Assembly (NCBI RefSeq): GCF_006496635.1
Contig: NZ_CP022958.1
Location: 3,348,001 to 3,412,000 of the forward strand
Origin: Azoarcus sp. DD4
Lineage (GTDB): Bacteria > Pseudomonadota > Gammaproteobacteria > Burkholderiales > Rhodocyclaceae
DNA: 64,000 nucleotides
Reading direction: 5' to 3'
Shown: piece after piece, positions 9,067-18,019 of the stretch
How the letters are laid out: every line of letters starts with the position of its first letter
Numbering within the stretch: the stretch's first letter is position 1
Notes under the pieces: generated by a model
Told to the model about the DNA's origin: nothing
The model's database searches: none
The model's input: the letters and a program-made list of their open reading frames with translations, nothing else
Translations under genes and position numbers: made by a program

Positions 9067-10485
9067 ATGCACACGCCATCCACCCGGGCACAGGGTGCCC
9101 GCATCGAGTTCTACCGCAAGACCGGCAAGATCCATCCACGCACGGTGGCCGGCCGCTTCAACAGCCTGCGCTGGGCCATGGTCTGGATCACCCAGATCCT
9201 GTTCTACGGCGCCTGCTGGCTGCAGTGGGACGGCCGCCAGGCGCTGCTGTTCGACATCGCCGAGCGCAAGTTCTACCTCTTCGGCCTGGTGCTGTGGCCG
9301 CAGGACGCACTGCTGCTGGCGCTGCTGCTGATCGTCGCCGCCAGCGCGCTGTTCCTCGTCACCGCGCTCGCCGGCCGGCTGTTCTGCGGCTTCGCCTGTC
9401 CGCAGACGGTCTATACCGCGATCTTCCGCTGGGTGGAGGACAAGGTCGAAGGCGACCACCTCGCCCGCATGCGACTGGACCAGGCACCGCCCAGCCCGCG
9501 CAAGTTCGCGATCAAGGGCACCAAACATGCGATCTGGCTGGCGATCGCGCTATGGACCGGCATCAGCTTCGTCGGCTACTTCACCCCGATCCGCGAACTG
9601 CTGTGGAACCTCGGCCCCGGCGAACTCGGCCCCTGGGAAGGCTTCTGGGTGTTCTTCTACGCCGCCTTCGCCTACCTGCAGGCCGGCTTCGCCCGCGAGA
9701 TGGTGTGCATGCACATGTGCCCCTACTCGCGCTTCCAGGGCGTGATGTTCGATGCCGACACCCGCACGGTGAGCTACGACAGCCGCCGCGGCGAACCGCG
9801 CCGGCTGCGCGGCAGCGCCACCGCCAAACTTGCGGACAAACCGGCGGGCCGCGGCGACTGCGTCGATTGCAGCCTGTGCGTGCAGGTCTGCCCCACCGGC
9901 ATCGACATCCGCGACGGCCTGCAGTACCAGTGCATCAACTGCGGGCTGTGCGTCGATGCCTGCGACGAGGTGATGGACCGCGTCGGCACGCCCACCGGCC
10001 TGATCCGCTTCGCCTCCGAGCGCGAACTCGCCGCGCCATGCGGCACCACCACGGGTGGCCTGCTCGCCGCCCTCGCCCGCCCGCGCGCCGCGGTCTATCT
10101 CGCCACCATGGTGGTCTTCACTCTGCTCGGCGCCTGGATGCTGGCTCACCGCGTGCCGCTGCAGGTCGACGTGCTGCGCGACCGCCACGCCCTGCTGCAG
10201 GAAGCCGCCGACGGCAGCATCGAGAACACCTACACGCTCAAGCTGGTGAACATGCTGGAAGAACCGCGCGCCTTCCGCATCCGCGTCGACGGCCCGGCCG
10301 GTGCCCGCCTCACCGGCGGCGACACCTTCCACGTCGCCAGCGGCAGCGTGCTGCCGGTGCCGCTGACGGTGGCCGCCCAGCCAGAGCCCGGCAAGTCCGG
10401 CGCGCAGACCATCCGCTTCCAGGTCGAGGCGCTCGACGGCCCGCCCACCACAGTCACCGAGCAGAGCGTCTTCCTGCTGCCCTGA
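9067..10485 (+). CDS. ccoG: Cytochrome c oxidase accessory protein CcoG (FixG/RdxA family)
   Basis: A 472-residue polyferredoxin-type membrane protein. It has several membrane segments (for example ALLLALLLIVAASALFLVTAL), the FCGFACPQTVYT motif, a two-cluster ferredoxin module (CVDCSLCVQVCP and CINCGLCVDACDE, about residues 268-300), a further membrane helix, and a C-terminal Ig-like periplasmic domain. CcoG reduces copper for assembly of the CuB centre in cbb3 oxidases and normally sits with ccoNOQP or ccoIS. Here no cbb3 structural genes are near; it precedes the siroheme reductase and bd-oxidase genes, with a 30-base gap. That suggests it was recruited to the cyanide-response operon, perhaps to keep cbb3 assembly going under metal-chelating cyanide stress (inference). 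Confidence 0.93.
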   Translation: MHTPSTRAQGARIEFYRKTGKIHPRTVAGRFNSLRWAMVWITQILFYGACWLQWDGRQALLFDIAERKFYLFGLVLWPQDALLLALLLIVAASALFLVTALAGRLFCGFACPQTVYTAIFRWVEDKVEGDHLARMRLDQAPPSPRKFAIKGTKHAIWLAIALWTGISFVGYFTPIRELLWNLGPGELGPWEGFWVFFYAAFAYLQAGFAREMVCMHMCPYSRFQGVMFDADTRTVSYDSRRGEPRRLRGSATAKLADKPAGRGDCVDCSLCVQVCPTGIDIRDGLQYQCINCGLCVDACDEVMDRVGTPTGLIRFASERELAAPCGTTTGGLLAALARPRAAVYLATMVVFTLLGAWMLAHRVPLQVDVLRDRHALLQEAADGSIENTYTLKLVNMLEEPRAFRIRVDGPAGARLTGGDTFHVASGSVLPVPLTVAAQPEPGKSGAQTIRFQVEALDGPPTTVTEQSVFLLP

Positions 10486-10515
10486 TCCGCCGCCCGACCC
10501 CGACAGAGACCCCGC

Positions 10516-12186
10516 ATGTACCAATACGACGATACCGACCAGCGCCTGGTAGACGAACGCGTGCTGCGCTTTCGCGACCAGATGCGCCGCTTCCTCGCCG
10601 GCGAGTTGTCCGAAGACGACTTCCGCCCGCTGCGCCTGCAGAACGGCCTCTACATCCAGCGCCATGCGCCGATGCTGCGGGTGGCCATTCCCTACGGCAC
10701 GATGTCCTCGCCGCAGCTGCGCATGCTCGCCCGCATCGCGCGCGACTTCGACCGCGGCTACGGCCACTTCACCACCCGCTGCAACATCCAGTTCAACTGG
10801 GTGCGGCTGGAAGAAACGCCGGACATCCTGGCCGAACTCGCCACGGTGCAGATGCACGCCATCCAGACCTCGGGCAACTGCATCCGCAACATCACCACCG
10901 ACCCCTACGCCGGCGTCGCCGCCGACGAGGTGCTGGACCCTCGGCCCTACTGCGAGATCCTGCGCCAGTGGTCCACGCTCTCGCCGGAATACAGCTTCCT
11001 GCCACGCAAGTTCAAGATCGCGCTGACCGGCAGCCCCAACGACCGCGCCGCGGTCAGCTTTCACGACATCGGCGCACGCGCCCTGCGCCGCGACGACGGC
11101 GAGATCGGCTTCGAGGTCTTCGTCGGCGGCGGGCTGGGGCGCACGCCCATGGTGGGCCACCGCATCCAGACCTTCCTGCCGCGGCACGAACTGCTGAGCT
11201 ATTTCGACGCCATCCTGCGGGTCTACAACCGCCACGGCCGGCGCGACAAGAAGTACAAGGCGCGCATCAAGATCCTGGTGAAGGAGCTCGGCCCCGAGGC
11301 CTTCGCCGCCGAAGTCGACAAGGAATGGGACTACCTGCGCGGCGGTCCGGCCCGCATCGACGACGACCGCTTCGCCGCGATGGAAGCCCATTTCCGCAGC
11401 CCCGCAGCGACGCCGGCCGATGCAGCGGAGAACGGCCTCGCCGGTCACGGCGACCCCGCCTTCCAGCGCTGGCTGGCGCGCAACGTCGCCGCCCACAGGC
11501 TCGCGGGCTACGCCATCGTCACGCTGTCGCTGAAGCAGACCGGCAATCCGCCCGGCGATGCCACGGCCGCGCAGATGGACGCCGTCGCCGAGCTGGCCGA
11601 GCGCTACAGCGCGGGCGAGATCCGCGTCAGCCACGAACAGAACCTGGTGCTGCCGCAGGTGCGCCGCGCCGACCTGCACGCGCTGTGGCGGGATGCCGCC
11701 GACCACCGGCTCGCCACCGCCAACATCGGCCTCGCCACCGACGTGGTGTGCTGCCCCGGCGGCGACTTCTGCTCGCTCGCCAACGCCCGCTCGCTGCCGG
11801 TGGCCGAGGCCATCCAGCGCCGCCTCGGCGACGACGCCGCGGCCGCCGACATCGGCCCGCTGACGCTCAACATCTCGGGCTGCGTCAATGCCTGCGGCCA
11901 TCATCACATCGGCAACATCGGCATACTCGGTGTCGATAAGAACGGCGAGGAGTGGTATCAGGTGACGTTGGGCGGCAGCCAGGACGGACCGCCCGCCATC
12001 GGCCGCATCGTCGGCCCGTCCTTCCGCGCCGAGGAAGTGCCAGCGGTGGTGGAGAAGGTGGTGGGCCTCTATCGCCTGCAGCGTCGCGACGGCGAAGTCT
12101 TCGTCGACACCCTGCGCCGCATCGGCCACGAATCCTTCAAGCAACACCTCTACGGAGCCGACCATGACGCGCATCCTCAGGCTTGA
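10516..12186 (+). CDS. Nitrite/sulfite reductase hemoprotein (CysI-like, siroheme and [4Fe-4S])
   Basis: A 556-residue assimilatory-type reductase with two ferredoxin-like half-domains and two siroheme/Fe-S domains. The N-terminal part shows LQNGLYIQRHAPMLRVAIPYG and the substrate-loop region TRCNIQFNW. The Fe-S/siroheme cysteines appear as CCPGGDFCSLANARS and SGCVNACGHHH near the C-terminus. It reduces sulfite to sulfide or nitrite to ammonia. It overlaps the DUF934 gene by 23 bases, the usual cysI-DUF934 arrangement, but cysH and cysDN are absent and cioAB follows. A sulfite/nitrite-reductase-like gene at the head of a cio operon is known from the cyanide-assimilating Pseudomonas pseudoalcaligenes CECT5344. 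A specialised role linked to cyanide tolerance is therefore more likely than the housekeeping one. Confidence 0.88.
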   Translation: MYQYDDTDQRLVDERVLRFRDQMRRFLAGELSEDDFRPLRLQNGLYIQRHAPMLRVAIPYGTMSSPQLRMLARIARDFDRGYGHFTTRCNIQFNWVRLEETPDILAELATVQMHAIQTSGNCIRNITTDPYAGVAADEVLDPRPYCEILRQWSTLSPEYSFLPRKFKIALTGSPNDRAAVSFHDIGARALRRDDGEIGFEVFVGGGLGRTPMVGHRIQTFLPRHELLSYFDAILRVYNRHGRRDKKYKARIKILVKELGPEAFAAEVDKEWDYLRGGPARIDDDRFAAMEAHFRSPAATPADAAENGLAGHGDPAFQRWLARNVAAHRLAGYAIVTLSLKQTGNPPGDATAAQMDAVAELAERYSAGEIRVSHEQNLVLPQVRRADLHALWRDAADHRLATANIGLATDVVCCPGGDFCSLANARSLPVAEAIQRRLGDDAAAADIGPLTLNISGCVNACGHHHIGNIGILGVDKNGEEWYQVTLGGSQDGPPAIGRIVGPSFRAEEVPAVVEKVVGLYRLQRRDGEVFVDTLRRIGHESFKQHLYGADHDAHPQA

Positions 12187-12610
12187 CCGCATCGACTACG
12201 ACCCGCGCCCGCTGCTCGCCGACGAAGACGGCGCCGATCCCGGCCAGCCGGCCATCGTCGGCCTCGCCCGCTGGCTGCTGTGGCGCAGCGCCGGACTGCA
12301 GCCGCATCCGGACACCGGCGTGCTGCTGCAGCCGGACGACGACTTCGAAGCGCTCGTCCCCGATCTGCCGCGCCTGAGCCTGATCGCGGTGAACTTCCCG
12401 GTGTTCACCGACGGCCGCGGCTACTCCACCGCCCGCCTGCTGCGCGAACGCCACGGCTACCGCGGCGAGCTGCGCGCCGTCGGCGATGTGCTGCGCGACC
12501 AGCTCTACTTCCTGCGCCGCTGCGGCTTCGACGCCTTCGCGCTGCGCGCCGACCAGGATGCCGAAGCGGCGCTGCGCGCCTTCGACGACTACTCGGTGAG
12601 CTACCAGTAA
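12164..12610 (+). CDS. DUF934 domain-containing protein
   Basis: A 148-residue protein of the DUF934 family, which accompanies CysI-type reductases in many proteobacteria. The family-typical NFPVFTDGRGYSTARLLRER segment is at about residues 77-98, and DQLYFLRRCGFDAFAL follows. Function is not established; a role as partner or electron-transfer adaptor of the reductase is often assumed. It starts inside the reductase gene (23-base overlap), so the two are translationally coupled. The next gene, cioA, starts 85 bases downstream. Confidence 0.85.
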   Translation: MTRILRLDRIDYDPRPLLADEDGADPGQPAIVGLARWLLWRSAGLQPHPDTGVLLQPDDDFEALVPDLPRLSLIAVNFPVFTDGRGYSTARLLRERHGYRGELRAVGDVLRDQLYFLRRCGFDAFALRADQDAEAALRAFDDYSVSYQ

Positions 12611-12695
12611 TCCCGACCCAAAGCCGAGCCGATGGAACGGAAAGCGGCGCGGGCTTGTCATTCAACCGCCTTGACCATCACGGGGATCGCCCGCC

Positions 12696-14120
12696 ATGTC
12701 GGATCTCGATGCATTGCTGCTGGCGCGAATCCAGTTCGCGTTCACGGTTTCCTTCCACATCGTCTTCCCGGCGATCACCATCGGCCTGGCGAGCTATCTC
12801 GCCGTGCTGGAGGGCTGCTGGCTGCGCACCGGCCAGACGGTGTTCCGCGACCTCTACCATTTCTGGTCGAAGATCTTCGCGGTCAATTTCGGCATGGGCG
12901 TGGTGTCCGGGCTGGTGATGGCCTACCAGTTCGGCACCAACTGGAGCTTCTTCTCCACCTTCGCCGGCGGCGTCACCGGCCCGCTGCTCGCCTACGAGGT
13001 GCTCACCGCCTTCTTCCTCGAGGCCGGCTTCCTCGGCGTCATGCTGTTCGGCTGGAAGAAGGTCGGCCCCGGGCTGCACTTCTTCTCGACGGTGATGGTC
13101 GCCATCGGCACGCTGATCTCGGCCACCTGGATCCTCGCCTCCAACAGCTGGATGCAGACGCCGGCCGGCTTCGAGATCATCGACGGCCGCGTGGTGCCGA
13201 CCGACTGGCTGGCGGTGATCTTCAACCCGTCCTTCCCCTACCGCCTCGCCCACATGGGCATCGCCGCCTTCCTGTGCACCGCGCTGCTCGTTGCCGCTTC
13301 GGCTGCCTGGCACCTGCTGCGCGGCAACGACAACGCGGCGATCCGCAAGATGATGTCGATGGCGATGTGGATGCTGCTGGTCGCTGCCCCGATCCAGGTG
13401 CTGGTAGGCGACGCCCACGGCCTCAACACCCTGCAGCACCAGCCCGCCAAGATCGCCGCGATGGAAGGCCACTGGGAAAACAAGCCCGGCGAGGGCGTGC
13501 CGCTCATCCTGTTCGGCCTGCCCGACATGGCCCGCGAGGAAACCCGCTTTGCAATCGAAATCCCCCACCTTGGCAGCCTTATCCTCACCCACTCGCTGGA
13601 CGGCCAGTTCCCCGGCCTGAAGGAATTCCCGCCGGAAGACCGCCCCAATGCCACCATCGTGTTCTGGTCCTTCCGCATCATGGTCGGGCTCGGCCTGCTG
13701 ATGATCGCACTCGCGCTGTGGGCCCTGTGGGCGCGCCGCGGCCAAGGCCTCTACCGCTCGCGGCCGCTGCTGCGCTTCGCGCTGTGGATGGGGCCGAGCG
13801 GCCTGATCGCCCTGCTGGCCGGCTGGTTCACCACCGAGATCGGCCGCCAGCCCTGGGTGGTGTACGGCCTGCAACGCACCGCCGACGCGGTGTCGCCGGT
13901 CGGTGCCGGCCAGCTCGGGCTGAGCCTGGCGCTGTTCGTCGTGGTCTATGTCGTGGTCTTCGGCATCGGCATCGCCTACCTGCTGCGCCTCATCCGCGTC
14001 GGCCCGGTCGAGCACGAGGGCGAGCATCCGCTGCCGGGCGGGCCCGGCCAGCCACACACGCCGGCACGACCACTGTCGGCCGCCGCCGATGACATCATTT
14101 CCCTTCCCGCACGGAGCTGA
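12696..14120 (+). CDS. cioA: Cytochrome bd-type ubiquinol oxidase subunit I (CioA/CydA)
   Basis: A 474-residue integral membrane protein of cytochrome bd subunit I. It shows the N-terminal ARIQFAFTVSFHIVFPAITIG helix with the heme histidine, VVSGLVMAYQFGTNWSFFS, the quinol-site region, and GWFTTEIGRQPWVVYGLQRT near residue 380. At 474 residues it has the short Q-loop of the cyanide-insensitive (Cio) branch rather than the longer CydA. With CioB it oxidises quinol and reduces oxygen to water without pumping protons. It sits in the ccoG-reductase-DUF934-cioA-cioB-DUF2474 run next to a Nit1C cluster, which supports a cyanide-resistant respiration role. Confidence 0.93.
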   Translation: MSDLDALLLARIQFAFTVSFHIVFPAITIGLASYLAVLEGCWLRTGQTVFRDLYHFWSKIFAVNFGMGVVSGLVMAYQFGTNWSFFSTFAGGVTGPLLAYEVLTAFFLEAGFLGVMLFGWKKVGPGLHFFSTVMVAIGTLISATWILASNSWMQTPAGFEIIDGRVVPTDWLAVIFNPSFPYRLAHMGIAAFLCTALLVAASAAWHLLRGNDNAAIRKMMSMAMWMLLVAAPIQVLVGDAHGLNTLQHQPAKIAAMEGHWENKPGEGVPLILFGLPDMAREETRFAIEIPHLGSLILTHSLDGQFPGLKEFPPEDRPNATIVFWSFRIMVGLGLLMIALALWALWARRGQGLYRSRPLLRFALWMGPSGLIALLAGWFTTEIGRQPWVVYGLQRTADAVSPVGAGQLGLSLALFVVVYVVVFGIGIAYLLRLIRVGPVEHEGEHPLPGGPGQPHTPARPLSAAADDIISLPARS

Positions 14121-14125
14121 ACGCC

Positions 14126-15133
14126 ATGGGCATCGACCTTCCGCTGATCTGGGCCGTGATCATCCTGTTCGGCGTCATGATGTACGTGGTCATGGACGGC
14201 TTCGACCTCGGCATCGGCCTGCTCTACCCCTTCGTGCCGGCCAAGGGCGACCGCGACGTGATGATGAACACCGTCGCCCCGGTGTGGGACGGCAACGAGA
14301 CCTGGCTGGTGCTGGGCGGCGCCGGACTGCTGGCGGCCTTTCCCCTGGCCTACTCGGTGGTGCTCACCGCCTTCTACCTGCCGCTGATCCTGATGCTGCT
14401 CGGGCTGATCTTCCGCGGCGTCGCTTTCGAGTTCCGCTTCAAGGCGGACGACGCCCACCGCCCCTGGTGGGACAAGGCCTTCATCGGCGGTTCGCTGGTC
14501 GCGACCTTCTTCCAGGGGGTCACGCTCGGCGGCTTCATCCAGGGCATCCCCGTCACCAACGGTGCCTACGCCGGCAGCGCCTTCGCCTGGCTGACGCCGT
14601 TCGCGCTGTTCACCGGACTGGGGCTGGTCGCCACCTACGCCCTGCTCGGTTGCACCTGGCTGATCATGAAGACCGCGGGCGCGCTGCAGGCCCGCATGAT
14701 CGCGCTCGCGCGCCCGCTGGTGTGGGCGCTGCTCGCCGTCATCGGCGTCATCAGCCTGTGGACGCCGCTTGCGCACGAGAGCATCGCCGCACGCTGGTTC
14801 ACCTGGCCCGGCATGTTGTGGTTCGCCCCGGTACCGGTACTCGTGCTGCTGGCCGTCCGGCAGTTGCTGAAGCAGCTCCGCGGCACGCCGCAAGGCGGCC
14901 CCTTCCTGCTGACGCTCGGCCTCGTCTTCCTCGGCTACAGCGGGCTGGGCATCAGCATCTGGCCCAACGTCATCCCGCCTGGCATCACCATCTGGCAGGC
15001 CGCAGCACCGCCGCAGAGCATGGGCTTCGCCCTCGTCGGCGCCCTGCTCATCATTCCGCTGATCCTGATGTACACCGCCTGGAGCTACTACGTCTTCCGC
15101 GGCAAGGTCGATGCCAGTGCGGGCTACCACTGA
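14126..15133 (+). CDS. cioB: Cytochrome bd-type ubiquinol oxidase subunit II (CioB/CydB)
   Basis: A 335-residue polytopic membrane protein. The family signature MDGFDLGIGLLYPF lies in the first helix, followed by VMMNTVAPVWDGNETWLVLGG and about eight hydrophobic segments. Subunit II supports heme insertion and stability of subunit I. Its start is 5 bases after the cioA stop, and its stop overlaps the start of the small DUF2474 gene by one base, so the three are co-translated. Confidence 0.94.
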   Translation: MGIDLPLIWAVIILFGVMMYVVMDGFDLGIGLLYPFVPAKGDRDVMMNTVAPVWDGNETWLVLGGAGLLAAFPLAYSVVLTAFYLPLILMLLGLIFRGVAFEFRFKADDAHRPWWDKAFIGGSLVATFFQGVTLGGFIQGIPVTNGAYAGSAFAWLTPFALFTGLGLVATYALLGCTWLIMKTAGALQARMIALARPLVWALLAVIGVISLWTPLAHESIAARWFTWPGMLWFAPVPVLVLLAVRQLLKQLRGTPQGGPFLLTLGLVFLGYSGLGISIWPNVIPPGITIWQAAAPPQSMGFALVGALLIIPLILMYTAWSYYVFRGKVDASAGYH

Positions 15134-15279
15134 TGGACAGCCCATCGGAAGAACGCAGGGCGTCGCACCTCGGCCGCCTCGGCTGGCTAGTCGTGATCTG
15201 GGCCGCCAGCGTGGCAGCGCTCGGCGTCGTCGCCTGGCTGATCCGGCAGTTGATGGGGCTGGCAGGCCTGAGCCTCTGA
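15133..15279 (+). CDS. DUF2474 small membrane subunit of bd oxidase (CydX-like)
   Basis: A 48-residue single-helix protein (MDSPSEERRASHLGRLGW... hydrophobic WLVVIWAASVAALGVVAWLI). It begins at the ATG that overlaps the cioB stop codon by one base. DUF2474 proteins follow cioB in many Cio operons and play the part of CydX/CbdX, a small helix that stabilises the oxidase. The short length, the single membrane segment and the overlap make the call firm even though the gene is tiny. Confidence 0.85.
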   Translation: MDSPSEERRASHLGRLGWLVVIWAASVAALGVVAWLIRQLMGLAGLSL

Positions 15280-15448
15280 GACGGCACGCTTGATCTGCGC
15301 GCAGAAGCCCGTGCAAGGCGGGGACCGCCTGCAACGGCGGCATCGGCACCTTCGCACCGTCGTGCTCCGGCCACAGTGCCGAGGCGGCGCAGCCCGTCGC
15401 TGACGGCTATCCGATGAGCGGCCGGTAGTTGAAACCGGCCGCGCCCGG

Positions 15449-16165
15449 CTACATCCCCAGCGACTTCAACAGCGCGTCGGCGTCATCGTCGGCCGCGGCT
15501 TCCGCCGGCGCGGACACGTCAGCCTGCCCGGCGCCGGCCGCGTGGGCCTGCTCGATCAGCGCATCGGGATCGGGCGCCTCGTCGGCGTCGAATTCGTTCA
15601 GCTGGATGAACTCGGTGCGGTCGATCGCCAGCTCGAGATAGAAGATGTTGTTGCGGCCGGTGTAGAAGCTGACCCGACGCGCCTCCGGGCGGTCCAGGTG
15701 GGTATCCACGCTCAGCATCACCTGCTTGGTCAGCGCCAGCATCTTGGGCTGGTTCTGGGTGATCTGGGTCTGCAGCTCGCGCGAGATCTTGCCGGTGAAG
15801 TCGCCCACGCTCTGGTTCATCAACTCGCCCATCACGTTGCCCACCTCGTCCGAGGTGAAGGCGGTGGCGAGGTCCTCGCGCCCCATGCCCATGTTGAGCA
15901 TGTACTGCTCGTACAACTCCATTGCAGCAGCGGCCGAGAAGTTGATGACCACCAACCCGGAAAAACCGCCGTCGAACAGCACGAAGCAGCCGATATCCGG
16001 CTTCAGGCAGGTCTTGTGGATGCGCTGGACCATGCTCGCGTAGTGGATCCGGCTGCCGGTGGCGACCGTCAGCACCTTTGCCACCGAATCGCACAGGCTG
16101 CGGAGGATGTCCTCCGTTCCGAACACAACAGGATGCGTCTGTGCAGTCTTCACCATGCTTGCCAT
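15449..16165 (-). CDS. DUF3334 family protein (CheX/CheC-like fold suspected)
   Basis: A protein of about 238 residues with the DUF3334 signature: TEDILRSLCDSVAKVLTVATGS, DIGCFVLFDGGFSGLVVINFS, SDEVGNVMGELMNQSVGDFTGKI and a C-terminal acidic Ala/Asp-rich tail ending LLKSLGM. The DEVGNVMGELMN helix resembles the ExxN motif of CheC/CheX phosphatases, so a signalling role is plausible but unproven. The start is uncertain: ATG at 16165 (used), ATG at 16156, or GTG at 16195; none has a strong ribosome site. It points away from mocR and separates the cio operon from Nit1C, with no evident functional link. Confidence 0.82.
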   Translation of the reverse strand: MASMVKTAQTHPVVFGTEDILRSLCDSVAKVLTVATGSRIHYASMVQRIHKTCLKPDIGCFVLFDGGFSGLVVINFSAAAAMELYEQYMLNMGMGREDLATAFTSDEVGNVMGELMNQSVGDFTGKISRELQTQITQNQPKMLALTKQVMLSVDTHLDRPEARRVSFYTGRNNIFYLELAIDRTEFIQLNEFDADEAPDPDALIEQAHAAGAGQADVSAPAEAAADDDADALLKSLGM

Positions 16166-16328
16166 CGATGTTGGGGAGGGCGGAATGTATATCACATTCC
16201 CGCCGGACCGCTGCCATCGGCATACGCCTCAGCCCTGGCCAGGGCGCGAAAGCGACCGACGCTGCCGTTCAGGCTCTCCATGTCCCGGAGCATGCCGGCA
16301 CGATCAACGATGACTTGATCGCATCAGA

Positions 16329-16362
16329 TGCATACAATGCCGTCAATTCATTCGCTTGTATG
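16329..16362. promoter_or_regulatory. Candidate MocR operator: TGCATACAAT / TTGTATG inverted pair
   Basis: TGCATACAAT at 16329-16338 and its partial inverse TTGTATG at 16356-16362 face each other just upstream of the mocR-like start codon (16368). The same decamer recurs twice in front of the Nit1C cluster (17877-17886 and within 18020-18035). Shared sites at the regulator's own promoter and at the neighbouring operon indicate autoregulation plus control of Nit1C. The regulator assignment is inferred from position. Confidence 0.55.
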
Positions 16363-16367
16363 TCTCG

Positions 16368-17765
16368 ATGCGCACCCACAAACAGATCTGGACGCCGACC
16401 TCCATCGCCACCGACAAGCCGGCCTACCTCGCCATCGCGGATGCCATCGCCGACGACATCCGCCAGGGCCGGCTGGCAGCCAACGCGCAGCTGCCGCCGC
16501 AGCGCCAGTTGGCCGACGTGCTCGGCTACAACTTCACCACCATCAGCCGCGCCTACGCCGAGGCCCAGCGCCGCGGGCTGACCGACGCCCGTGTCGGCCA
16601 GGGTACCTTCGTGCGCGCCGACGCCTGTCCGCGCAGCCGGCCGGCACCGGCGCGCGCGCCGCTGATCGACATGTCGATGAATCTGCCGCCCGAGCCCGAC
16701 CGGCCCGAGCTGCTGGCGCGCATGGAAACCGGCATGAAGCGGCTGTGCGGCGACATCCGCGGCCTGCTGCGCTACCAGCCCTTCGGCGGCGGGCCGGACG
16801 AGCGCGACGCCGCGGTGCAGTGGCTGGCGCGGCGCGGCATCACCACCAGCCCTGACCGGGTGCTGGTCTGCCCCGGCACCCACAGCGTGCTCAACGCGCT
16901 GTTCAGCCTGCTGGTCGGCAGCGGCGGCGGCCGCATCTGCTGCGACAACATCACCTACCCCGGCGTGCGCGCGCTCGCCGCGCTGCACGGCATCAGCCTG
17001 ATCGGCCTGGCCGCCGACCGCGACGGCATCCTGCCGGAAGCCTTCGAAGCCGCCTGCCGCGACAGCCAGCCGGCGGCGCTCTACTGCAACCCGACGCTGC
17101 AGAACCCCAACACGGTGACGATGCCGCTCGCCCGCCGCGAGGCGCTGGCCGAGATCGCCGCGCGCCACCGCGTCCCCATCATCGAGGACGATCCCTACAG
17201 CCTGCTGCCCGAGGCGCCGCCGCCCAGCTTCTTCAGCCTGCTGCCCGAGCTCACCTACCATGTCTGCGGGCTGTCGAAGACGATCGGCGCCGGCCTGCGC
17301 ATCGCCTACCTCGCGGTGCCGGATACCCGCCAGCTGCCGCGCCTGTCCGCCATCCTGCGCGCGGTGTCGGTGATGGCGCCGCCGCTGTCGATGGCGATCG
17401 CCACCGAGTGGATCGCCGACGGCACCGGCGACGCGCTGGTCGCCTTCGTCCGCGAAGAATCGCGCGCCCGCCAGCTACTGGCGGCACAGGCACTGGCGGG
17501 CGTGAGCTACCTCGCCTCGCCCGACGGCTTCCACCTGTGGCTGCCGCTGCCGGAAGGCTGGAGCCGGGTGAGCTTCGCCACCCATCTGCGCTCCAGCGGC
17601 ATCGGCGTGGTCACCAGCGACGCTTTCCTGGTCGGCGGCCCGGCGGTGGAGGCGGTACGTATCTGCCTCGGCGGCACCGCCAGCCGCGCCGACGTCAGCC
17701 ATGCGATGGAGCTGGTGGGTGCGGCGCTGTCGCATCCGCCGGCAATCTATTCGTCCATCGTCTGA
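16368..17765 (+). CDS. MocR-type transcriptional regulator (GntR wHTH fused to aminotransferase fold)
   Basis: A 465-residue MocR/PdxR-family protein. The GntR winged helix occupies residues 15-90 (KPAYLAIADAIADDIRQGRL, LPPQRQLADVLGYNFTTISRAY). The fold-type I aminotransferase domain follows from about residue 120, with NPTLQNPNTVT, EDDPYSLLPEAPPP and the PLP-lysine segment CGLSKTIGAGLRIAYL. Such proteins bind PLP or PLP-ligand adducts and control amino-acid, amine or vitamin genes rather than catalysing transamination. It is encoded directly upstream of Nit1C in the same direction, and matching TGCATACAAT boxes lie at both promoters. The start ATG at 16368 gives the usual length; an upstream TTG at 16356 lies inside the repeat and is less likely. 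Confidence 0.9.
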   Translation: MRTHKQIWTPTSIATDKPAYLAIADAIADDIRQGRLAANAQLPPQRQLADVLGYNFTTISRAYAEAQRRGLTDARVGQGTFVRADACPRSRPAPARAPLIDMSMNLPPEPDRPELLARMETGMKRLCGDIRGLLRYQPFGGGPDERDAAVQWLARRGITTSPDRVLVCPGTHSVLNALFSLLVGSGGGRICCDNITYPGVRALAALHGISLIGLAADRDGILPEAFEAACRDSQPAALYCNPTLQNPNTVTMPLARREALAEIAARHRVPIIEDDPYSLLPEAPPPSFFSLLPELTYHVCGLSKTIGAGLRIAYLAVPDTRQLPRLSAILRAVSVMAPPLSMAIATEWIADGTGDALVAFVREESRARQLLAAQALAGVSYLASPDGFHLWLPLPEGWSRVSFATHLRSSGIGVVTSDAFLVGGPAVEAVRICLGGTASRADVSHAMELVGAALSHPPAIYSSIV

Positions 17766-17770
17766 GCCCC

Positions 17771-17838
17771 GCCGGCCCATCCCCTGGCCGGCGTGCAGCA
17801 CGCTCCGTTCTCATCCCCGGCGGATCATCGATCCGCCG
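17771..17838 (+). terminator. Two hairpins downstream of the mocR-like gene
   Basis: GCCGGCC (17771-17777) pairs with GGCCGGC (17786-17792) across an 8-base loop, and CGGCGGATC (17818-17826) pairs with GATCCGCCG (17830-17838) across a 3-base loop. Both lie within 75 bases of the mocR stop. There is no T-tract, so termination is plausible rather than certain; the second could also be an operator. Confidence 0.4.
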
Positions 17839-17876
17839 CTCTCGCTGGCCATCTCGTCGCTCGCCACACAATTGCA

Positions 17877-17886
17877 TGCATACAAT
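17877..17886. promoter_or_regulatory. Candidate MocR box TGCATACAAT (distal)
   Basis: This is a copy of the decamer seen at the mocR promoter. It lies in a partly symmetric context (ATTGCATGCATACAAT, then ACATGCACAATTG), about 140 bases upstream of the perfect palindrome at 18020-18035. Two spaced sites could allow looping or cooperative binding. Confidence 0.45.
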
Positions 17887-18019
17887 ACATGCACAATTGA
17901 CGTGCGCACTCAGCCGGTCCGCGCACAGTCGCTGTGCGTCAACAACGCCATGCGTTGCCGGACTTTCGCTACGCCGAACGACGAGCTGATCGCACTTTCC
18001 CTTGCCATCACTGTGCTTT

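Noticed and set aside
10516..12186. Calling the siroheme reductase the housekeeping cysI
   Set aside because: The family is right, but cysH/cysDN are absent and the gene heads a cio operon, so a specialised copy is more likely; the symbol was left blank.
9550..12192. 880-codon antisense frame over ccoG and the siroheme reductase
   Set aside because: Both sense genes are conserved with clear motifs; the antisense translation is repetitive Val/Ala/Gly/His-rich shadow sequence.
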